DNA of 64,000 nucleotides from contig NZ_JAACFU010000008.1 in assembly GCF_029051725.1 (NCBI RefSeq), positions 1 to 64,000 of the forward strand. Reading direction: 5' to 3'. Position 1 is the first letter of the stretch, and every line of letters starts with the position of its first letter. A program made the translations under genes and the position numbers. Source of the stretch: Bradyrhizobium sp. CSS354. Lineage in GTDB: Bacteria; Pseudomonadota; Alphaproteobacteria; Rhizobiales; Xanthobacteraceae. The notes below the pieces were generated by a model. The model searched no databases, was not told the origin of the DNA, and worked only from the letters and a program-made list of their open reading frames with translations. Of the stretch, positions 58,412 to 64,000 are shown piece by piece.

Positions 58412-59749
58412 ATGGCAAAGGATTCCGACCCACTGGCGGATGCCTTCGGCGACAAGGAGACCGGCGGGCTGTTCTCCGGACTTGTAGCCGAGGAGAGTTC
58501 GTTCGATCGCGGCATGATGTGGCGGCTGGGCTCATGGGGCGTGGCGGCCGTCGGCGCCGTGGTGATTGCCGTGTTCGCCAACCAGGCCCAGCTCGGCTGG
58601 CGGCGCGACCAGGTTGCGTCCGCCGATCTCGCGCGCCAGGCCGACCGGCTCCAGATGCTGACCAAGGAGAGCCAGAACGAGGCCCGACGCCTCGCCTCCG
58701 CCATCGAGACGCTGAACACCGATCGCGACCGGCTCTATTCGCGCGTCACCGTGCTAGAGCAAGGGCTGGATTCCGTCACCGGCGCCATCGCCAAGCAGAC
58801 GACAACGCCGCCGCAGGCATCCGTTGCGAAACCTCAGGACGCGCCGGCTTTGATCGGGCCGCCGGCGCCCGGCATCGGGCCGGTCGCCTCGACACCGGCT
58901 TTGGCCAACGACAAGCCGCGCGCAGAGGCTGCAAAGGAGCCATCGAGCCCGCCGCCACAAAGCGCGGCCGCGGCCTCGCTGGTCGCGCAGTTGCCGGCAA
59001 CGAATTCGGCACTGCCGATGCTTCCGCTGGTCCCATCCAAATCGATCATGGCGCCGCCCGATCCGGCCGCCCCGAAACTGGTTCAGCCCGAGACCACTGA
59101 GAAAGCTGCCGAGAAGAAGCCCGATCCGGCGCCCGCGCCCATCGAAGTCGCCGCTGCACCAGCCAAGCCGCCGGAGGCCGCCGAAAGCGAGGCTCCCGCG
59201 ATCGCGGTCCAGCAGACGCGCTTTGCGATTGATCTCGGTGGCGCCAACTCGCTCGAAGGCCTGCGCGCATTGTGGCGCGGGGTCACCAAATCCAATCCTG
59301 AGATCGCAGCGCTGCGGCCGATCATCATGATCAAGGAAGGCAACACCGGCCTCGGCATGCAGCTCCGCCTCGGTGCCGGCCCGCTGATCAACGCAGCGGC
59401 CGCAGCAAAACTCTGCGCCGGCCTCGCCGAGAACGACCGCCACTGCGAGACCACCGTGTTCGACGGCCAGCGGCTGTCAATGCGCGGCGGGCAGGAAAAA
59501 CAAGAAAAGACTCAGGATCGAGTTCAAGAGAAGAACTCGGATAAGAACCAGGACTCGGTGCCGCAAGCCGAGACCGTCCCGGCGCCCGCGCCCACCGCGA
59601 AGCCCGACAAGCATCGCCGCAGCTATTCCTCAAAACGCTCATCGAAGCGCGAGGAGCCCGCGCCTGCTCCTGCGGCGCAGCCGGCCGCACAGCCGAAGCC
59701 GGAGACCGCGTCGGCGGGATCGACGCTGTCGTCGTTCTTCAGGCGGTAG
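58412..59749 (+). CDS. Membrane-anchored SPOR-like protein
   Basis: The 445-residue protein has a cytoplasmic N-terminus (MAKDSDPLADAFGDKETGGL), one membrane helix near residues 45-65 (WGVAAVGAVVIAVFANQAQL), a coiled coil (DLARQADRLQMLTKESQNEA), then long Pro/Ala-rich linkers. At about residues 265-350 a compact domain (TRFAIDLGGANSLEGLRALW, IIMIKEGNTGLGMQLRLGAG) resembles SPOR, which binds denuded peptidoglycan at division sites. A basic Lys/Ser tail ends it. The SPOR call is from pattern and tentative. Confidence 0.65.
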   Translation: MAKDSDPLADAFGDKETGGLFSGLVAEESSFDRGMMWRLGSWGVAAVGAVVIAVFANQAQLGWRRDQVASADLARQADRLQMLTKESQNEARRLASAIETLNTDRDRLYSRVTVLEQGLDSVTGAIAKQTTTPPQASVAKPQDAPALIGPPAPGIGPVASTPALANDKPRAEAAKEPSSPPPQSAAAASLVAQLPATNSALPMLPLVPSKSIMAPPDPAAPKLVQPETTEKAAEKKPDPAPAPIEVAAAPAKPPEAAESEAPAIAVQQTRFAIDLGGANSLEGLRALWRGVTKSNPEIAALRPIIMIKEGNTGLGMQLRLGAGPLINAAAAAKLCAGLAENDRHCETTVFDGQRLSMRGGQEKQEKTQDRVQEKNSDKNQDSVPQAETVPAPAPTAKPDKHRRSYSSKRSSKREEPAPAPAAQPAAQPKPETASAGSTLSSFFRR

Positions 59750-59787
59750 ACGCGGCATCCGCTCTGCGAAGACCATCTCGCGTCCGA

Positions 59788-59803
59788 CGTATCAAACGAT
59801 ACG
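59788..59803. repeat. Dyad CGTATC-AAAC-GATACG
   Basis: A perfect 6-4-6 inverted repeat in the 109-base gap between the SPOR-like gene and the 51-residue gene. It could be an operator for the small gene, 56 bases downstream, or a short hairpin. Confidence 0.35.
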
Positions 59804-59858
59804 AAGGCCTCCGACCCAAGACGGCAGTATCCGCGACGAATAATGATTCGGAGCGGAG

Positions 59859-60014
59859 ATGGCGGACGAGACGTTTCTGCGCGAGCACCTCGCGCTGATC
59901 CGCGAGCTGGCCGAACAGGCCGACCCCCACATCAAGAAGCGATTGCTGGCCTTGGCCGAAAAATACGAACGTCGGCTGAGGGACCAGAACCGGCCGGTGC
60001 AAAATCGGCCTTGA
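59859..60014 (+). CDS. Very small helical protein, 51 aa
   Basis: The ATG at 59859 follows CGGAGCGGAG. The product starts MADETFLREHLALIRELAEQ and is a charged, strongly helical peptide (IKKRLLALAEKYERRLRDQ) with no membrane segment. The heptad-like leucines suggest a helical hairpin or a dimer. Its frame ends at TGA 60012. I recall similar short proteins in bradyrhizobia but cannot name a family. Confidence 0.6.
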   Translation: MADETFLREHLALIRELAEQADPHIKKRLLALAEKYERRLRDQNRPVQNRP

Positions 60015-60038
60015 TGCCTCATCGGCGCACGCAATCAC

Positions 60039-60185
60039 TTACTCCATGCGCGCCTTTTCCTTCAGGTCGCGAATGCGGTTCTCAGCTTCATCCCTCGACT
60101 GGACCAGTTCCGACCAATCCTCGACCCGAGCTTCCTTGCTCAGCCTCTTGAGTTCGTCCAGTTGCTCCCGAGTTGGCTTTTCCAT
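60039..60185 (-). CDS. Very small helical protein, 48 aa (possibly DUF3072-like)
   Basis: The minus-strand ATG at 60185 has AAGGAG at ideal spacing. The product starts MEKPTREQLDELKRLSKEAR and ends AENRIRDLKEKARME, two helices with a WSEL turn. The pattern T-x-E/Q-L-x-x-L-x-x-L then a second helix with E-A-x-x-R-I resembles DUF3072 weakly. It is convergent with the 51-residue gene, 24 bases apart. Confidence 0.55.
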   Translation of the reverse strand: MEKPTREQLDELKRLSKEARVEDWSELVQSRDEAENRIRDLKEKARME

Positions 60186-60368
60186 GCTCGCTCCTTGCAT
60201 GCAGCATGCGTTGCGCGGTCACACCGTTTCAAACCTGCGCGACCCCCGCCTGTTCCTGGATAAGTTCGGGCCGGGCGCGGCCGCCTTGCTCATTCCGCAA
60301 GGGCCCGCGATCGACATAAAGTCACCTTCCCTGTTGCCCGCCCGCGCCTTCCCGACCATATTGCCACC

Positions 60369-60749
60369 ATGACAAAAAAGCCCTTCCGCCTCACGCCCTA
60401 CCAGGTGCAGTTCCTGATCGTCGTCGGCTTCGCCAGCGTCGGCTATGCGCTCTATCTGCGCTACCTCGGAATCGAAAACTCGCAGGTCGGTCTCGCCTGC
60501 GACGCCGGGCTTCAGACCCTGGTCTGCAAGGCGCGATCGGTCGCGACCGTGCTGTTCAAGAATTCAGTGTTCGGTATCGTCGCGCTGGTGGTGGCGACGT
60601 TGAACCTGATGCGGCCGTCGATCGTGCTGCTCACCGTCGGCATCATCGCCGCCGGCCTCGGCATCGTGCTCTACAATGTCGTGCTGTCGGGCCTGGCGAT
60701 CGGCCTGCTCATTCTTGGATTTGCTCGGCCCGCGCCCGCCACAGCGTGA
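60369..60749 (+). CDS. Small four-helix membrane protein, 126 aa
   Basis: The protein has four predicted membrane helices: YQVQFLIVVGFASVGYALYL, SVFGIVALVVATLNLM, IVLLTVGIIAAGLGIVLY and LSGLAIGLLILGFA. A periplasmic loop after helix one contains two cysteines (GLACDAGLQTLVCKA) that could form a disulphide, loosely recalling disulphide or quinone enzymes. The last 41 bases overlap the 3' end of convergent ndvC. The function is unknown. Confidence 0.72.
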   Translation: MTKKPFRLTPYQVQFLIVVGFASVGYALYLRYLGIENSQVGLACDAGLQTLVCKARSVATVLFKNSVFGIVALVVATLNLMRPSIVLLTVGIIAAGLGIVLYNVVLSGLAIGLLILGFARPAPATA

Positions 60750-62286
60750 GCGCGAACAAGAGGTAGATCGCGCAGGTCCACAGCGACTGCCAATTATCGC
60801 GGCCCTCGTTGACGAGCACATAGGCCGCCGACAGCGTCAGCACGCCGGCGAAGACGGACTCCGCGATCGGACGCTGGCCGATCTGCGGCCGGTTCAGCAT
60901 CAGGAGCGCGAACGGCACCACCGCCATCGTCAGCGCAGCGTAAGGGAAATCCTTGTAGCGCGGATCGAACACGAAGCCGAGTGCGGTCTGCGCCGCAATC
61001 ACCGCCGTCACTGCCAGCGTCAAGCCGAGCACAGCGGTGAGCTTCGACCATTTCCGGCCCTCGCGCGGACCAAGCAGATCGAGAAAGGTCGGGAGGCTGC
61101 GGCCGATCACCATCGCCTGCGCGCAGAAGATCGGCGACAGGATGCCGGCCGCCAGCAGCGTGCCCCACAGCAGCCAGCCGCCGATGCCGTAGCTCTCGTA
61201 GTACATCTTGTCGGCGCCGATCCCGAGCAGGATGCCGGCCGAGGTCGCCGAGATCGCCACGCCGAGCCAGGCCGAGAAGCGCGGCGTCCACGGCCTGCGC
61301 CGCAACGTCAGGCCGGCCACCGCGAACACCAGCACGCAGAGGCCCATGCCGGCGCCCATGTACCATTTCCAGTACGGGAAATTGCTGATCGGCTGGCCCG
61401 GCGGATATTTGAGGCTCCGGCGCACCGAGTCATAGAGGCCCCAATAGCCGCCGACGGTGCCTTCCAGCTTGCGCTTCCACGGCTGGTCGTAGGACTCGAT
61501 CAGATTGACGCGGAATTTCTGCGCTTTCGCCAGGCTCAGGATCTCCGAGACCACGCGCGCCTGGTTGGTGCGCGACGGCAGCGCGCCCTCGCGCATGCGC
61601 CCTTCGCTCGGCCAGCCGGTTTCGCCGATCAGGATCTCCTTGCCGGGAAATGCGACCGCCATGCGCTCGCGGATCTGTTCGACATGGGAGGCGGCAAACT
61701 TCGCCTTGACCGGGAAGTCCTCCCAATAGGGCAGGATGTGGATCGTGACGAAGTCGACGGCGTCATAGATCTCGCGATTCCTGAGCCAGAACTCCCAGAC
61801 ATCGGCATAGGTGACGGGCACGCTGACCTGTGCCTTCACCGAGCGGATGATGGAGACGAGGTCCGCGGTCGTCATCTCGCCGCGCAGCAGCACTTCGTTG
61901 CCGACGATGATGCTGGTGATGATTCCGGGGAAATCCTTGGAAAGACGAATGGCGAGCGCCGCCTGCTCGAAATTCTTGGTGCGGTTGCTGGAGAGCCAGA
62001 TGCCCTGGAGCACTTTCAGCCCGCCGATCCGGGCCGCGATCGCCGGCACCTGGTCGAGCCCGTTCTCCATCGAATAGGTGCGGACGCAGTCGGTGATCTC
62101 CTTGAGCTGGCGCAGGTCCTGCTCGATCTGGTCGGCCTCGATATGGGTCCATGCGTTCAGCGGCGACTGCTCGCCGCGGAACGGCGCGTAGGAGACGCAT
62201 TGGACCTTGTCGGCGGGATCGATCGGGGCGCGCGCGAGCGAGATCGGCGTGGCAAGCCACCACCACACGGCAGCGATCGCACCCAA
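60709..62286 (-). CDS. ndvC: Beta-(1,6)-glucan synthesis protein NdvC (GH17-type domain)
   Basis: NdvC acts with NdvB to make the cyclic beta-(1,3),(1,6)-glucans of bradyrhizobia, needed for osmoadaptation and nodulation. The protein has a glycoside-hydrolase-17-like domain (CVSYAPFRGEQSPLNAWTHI, DCVRTYSMENGLDQVPAIAA, IIVGNEVLLRG, ILIGETGWPSEGR) with both catalytic glutamates, followed by about eight membrane helices. The start is unsure: TTG at 62286 has no ribosome-binding site, and the hydrophobic N-terminal segment continues upstream in frame without ATG, GTG or TTG. Confidence 0.85.
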   Translation of the reverse strand: MGAIAAVWWWLATPISLARAPIDPADKVQCVSYAPFRGEQSPLNAWTHIEADQIEQDLRQLKEITDCVRTYSMENGLDQVPAIAARIGGLKVLQGIWLSSNRTKNFEQAALAIRLSKDFPGIITSIIVGNEVLLRGEMTTADLVSIIRSVKAQVSVPVTYADVWEFWLRNREIYDAVDFVTIHILPYWEDFPVKAKFAASHVEQIRERMAVAFPGKEILIGETGWPSEGRMREGALPSRTNQARVVSEILSLAKAQKFRVNLIESYDQPWKRKLEGTVGGYWGLYDSVRRSLKYPPGQPISNFPYWKWYMGAGMGLCVLVFAVAGLTLRRRPWTPRFSAWLGVAISATSAGILLGIGADKMYYESYGIGGWLLWGTLLAAGILSPIFCAQAMVIGRSLPTFLDLLGPREGRKWSKLTAVLGLTLAVTAVIAAQTALGFVFDPRYKDFPYAALTMAVVPFALLMLNRPQIGQRPIAESVFAGVLTLSAAYVLVNEGRDNWQSLWTCAIYLLFALTLWRARAEQIQE

Positions 62287-62597
62287 TGAAACGAGCAGAA
62301 GCGCCAGTGGCGTACGAAGAGAAATCGGTTCCGTCCTCCGCGAAGGGCCGTCGATTACCTGCTAGCACGGCGTCTGCCAAGGGGGTGACTCCGTTATGGA
62401 TCCATCCCTCCCCTGAGGAATTTACCTGCGGCCGTTCGACCGAGGCCTAGCATCGTGACTTTGCTGGACAAATTTCCAGATTCAGGCCATGGACTCGGGA
62501 GGACTTTTCCGCCGCATTGGAGACCCATTTGGACGCCATCACCGGGCGCGTCCGCGAAGGTCCTGACGCGGACGGTCAGTGATATATTGGGGAATTC
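62287..62597. promoter_or_regulatory. 311-base divergent region between ndvC and the NdvD-like gene
   Basis: The first 60 bases on the minus strand extend the ndvC frame without a standard start codon. CTGGA-N6-TCCAG (62464-62479) is an interrupted palindrome. TATATT with GGGGAA before the plus-strand ATG gives a plausible -10 and ribosome-binding site. Nothing else is recognisable. Confidence 0.35.
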
Positions 62598-63194
62598 ATG
62601 CGGCAACGGGTGTTCGAGTTACGAAATGCGGTCCTGCGGCAGTTCGCCGCCACCTTGGCCGTTTCTTCCCTTGTCATCCTGATTGGTATCGGCGCGGCCT
62701 CCGCCCAGAGCGGCACGCCCGCTCCAGACCAGAGCAAGGCAGCCGCCCAGCCCGCCGACGCGGCCAAGGATGCCGCCCAGAACCAGCGCCGCACCGACGA
62801 GTTCGCCGAAGCAGCCCAGGTCATCAGCGGTCCGGCCGGCAACCCCGAATGCGTCTGGCTCGGCCGGCGCGTGGTGCGGCTGATGTGGCGGGATGACCTC
62901 GATACCGCATTCCGCCATCTCGACCTCTACGATCGCTTCGGCTGCCCCGGCGGCCACATCCAGGCCGCCTTCCGCTGCTTGACCCGCTTCGGCGGCCAGA
63001 TCGATCCCAAGGTCGCCGAGACCCTGGACAGCCGCGTGCACGCTTGCTGGATCAACCCGGCGTCGCAGCCGCAGCAGGCGGCGGCCGCGGCCGCGGCCTC
63101 GCAGCCGGCCGCGCCGGCAGCGGGCAATGCGCAGCCGCAGCCGGCCGCGAGCCCCTCGCCGGCGGCAAGCCCGTCACCGGCGCCCCCGAAATAG
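62598..63194 (+). CDS. Exported protein of the beta-glucan locus (NdvD-like)
   Basis: The 198-residue protein has a signal peptide (LAVSSLVILIGIGAASAQSG), a soluble core of about 90 residues with four cysteines (PECVWLGRRVVRLMWRDDL, YDRFGCPGGHIQAAFRCLTR, DSRVHACWINP) and an Ala/Pro/Gln-rich tail (QPAASPSPAASPSPAPPK). Its location between ndvC and ndvB matches the extra gene called ndvD in B. japonicum, so a role in glucan export or assembly is inferred. The domain itself is not one I can name. Confidence 0.68.
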   Translation: MRQRVFELRNAVLRQFAATLAVSSLVILIGIGAASAQSGTPAPDQSKAAAQPADAAKDAAQNQRRTDEFAEAAQVISGPAGNPECVWLGRRVVRLMWRDDLDTAFRHLDLYDRFGCPGGHIQAAFRCLTRFGGQIDPKVAETLDSRVHACWINPASQPQQAAAAAAASQPAAPAAGNAQPQPAASPSPAASPSPAPPK

Positions 63195-63408
63195 CCGCGA
63201 TTGTTTCAGCCTCCGTTCAGGAACGATCGGCGATAGAGGCAATTGGCACTGCTGCGAATTTCGAAATGTGCATGCCCTCATACGGTCATGAGGCGATGAC
63301 AGTTGTGAAACCGCGCGGCAGAGGTATGCTCCATTTGCCGCGGACTTGGTCGGATCTCGGGGTCGGATCCGCTTCCCTGCCCCCTCAGCCCCTTTTGGTT
63401 TAGCCGCG

Positions 63409-64000
63409 ATGCGGGTTGTCGCCGCCGTTCTGTTGCTTGTGTCCGCGCTCCACGCCGGCCTCTGGGGAGTCTTGCGCGACAAGGAACCCGCGCCCGACTT
63501 CAAAGGCTTGCTGCCCAGTGTCTCCTACGCGCCGTTCGAGGGCTCGGCTCACCCCGACATCGACAACATTCCGTCGGTGGAGAAAATCCGCGCCGACCTG
63601 AAGACGCTGTCGACGATGACGCGCGCGATCCGCCTCTATTCGTCCACCGGCGGCGTGGAACTGGTGCCGCCGATCGCGGCCGAGTTCGGCCTCAAGGTCA
63701 CCGTCGGCGCGTGGATCGACAAGGACAAGGATCGCAACGAGCGCGAGATCAAGGCCGCCATCGAGCTCGCCCGCAAGAACAGCAACGTCAACGGCGTCGT
63801 CGTCGGCAACGAGGTGATCTATCGCGGCGAGCAGAAGGTCGAAGACCTCATCGAGATGATCAAGAAGGTCAAGGGCTCGGTCCGCGTGCCCGTCACGACC
63901 GGTGAAATCTGGAACATCTGGCGCGACAATCCCGACCTCGGCTCCAACGTCGACTTCATCGCCGCCCACGTGCTGCCCTATTGGGAAAACTTCCGCTCGG
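63409..64000 (+). CDS. ndvB: Cyclic beta-glucan synthase NdvB, N-terminal part (runs off the window)
   Basis: The ATG at 63409 opens a frame of 197 codons that is still open at the window edge. A membrane anchor (MRVVAAVLLLVSALHAGLWG) precedes a GH17-like domain: SVSYAPFEGSAHPDID, MTRAIRLYSSTGGVELVPPI, GVVVGNEVIYRGEQKVEDL and AHVLPYWENF. It is clearly homologous to the NdvC N-terminal domain. Family members continue with a GT2 glycosyltransferase and membrane helices that build the beta-(1,3) backbone; that part lies beyond the window. Confidence 0.85.
   Translation, partial: MRVVAAVLLLVSALHAGLWGVLRDKEPAPDFKGLLPSVSYAPFEGSAHPDIDNIPSVEKIRADLKTLSTMTRAIRLYSSTGGVELVPPIAAEFGLKVTVGAWIDKDKDRNEREIKAAIELARKNSNVNGVVVGNEVIYRGEQKVEDLIEMIKKVKGSVRVPVTTGEIWNIWRDNPDLGSNVDFIAAHVLPYWENFRS

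Noticed and set aside
60676..62289. A 537-codon plus-strand frame antisense to ndvC
   Set aside because: NdvC shows GH17 and membrane features; the opposite frame is Arg/Asp/Gln-rich without motifs.

Overview
The window looks like a chromosomal segment of a Bradyrhizobium species close to B. diazoefficiens/japonicum. This is inferred from gene content and style, not from any search. The supporting signs are high G+C throughout, a bacterial phosphatidylcholine synthase, the NdvB/NdvC beta-glucan genes of bradyrhizobia, a nasT-nasS-nirA nitrate assimilation block, many alphaproteobacterial small secreted proteins, and three copies of a palindromic repeat starting CGTCATTGCGAG. There are no phage, transposase, CRISPR, rRNA or tRNA genes.

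Layout. 0-6 kb (minus): a DUF1236 secreted protein, a GrlR-like protein, NAD synthetase, a PhaC-like hydrolase and nicotinamidase, together an NAD recycling group. 6-9 kb: glucokinase, small proteins, a lone receiver protein and an LTXXQ-type secreted protein. 9.6-15 kb: a complete sugar-type ABC importer followed by a 2-hydroxyacid dehydrogenase. 15-20 kb: mixed secreted and metabolic genes, including a periplasmic cyclohexadienyl dehydratase and a DUF2147 protein preceded by a perfect CRP/FNR-type palindrome. 20-23 kb: the 5-oxoprolinase set pxpB-pxpC-pxpA. 23-28.7 kb (minus): nasT-nasS, a 331-base leader, then nirA and a flavoprotein partner. 28.8-31 kb: rimO, and a MerR regulator with a carboxymuconolactone-decarboxylase gene. 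31-34 kb: an immunity-protein-like gene and argD. 34-44 kb: membrane, lipid, quinone and transport genes, hspQ and an IalB-family protein. 45-51 kb: sdhE-mfd facing recG. 51-58 kb: panE and small metabolic genes, glmS and glmU. 58-64 kb: a SPOR-like protein, two very small genes, then ndvC, an NdvD-like protein and the start of ndvB.

Most notable observation: a 30-codon reading frame at 32325-32417, upstream of argD, has 12 arginine codons. It is followed by an intrinsic terminator, and the RNA can form the classical 1:2, 2:3 and 3:4 alternative pairings. A promoter lies so close that the transcript should begin at or next to the AUG. Together these predict arginine-sensing transcription attenuation on a leaderless leader-peptide mRNA, analogous to the rhizobial trpL system but for arginine. 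I do not know of a description of such a system in this group.

Four genes of 48 to 53 codons (7606, 22854, 59859 and 60039) were found by reading the sequence and have good ribosome-binding sites. Starts are my choices from ribosome-binding sites and family conventions, and are stated where uncertain.
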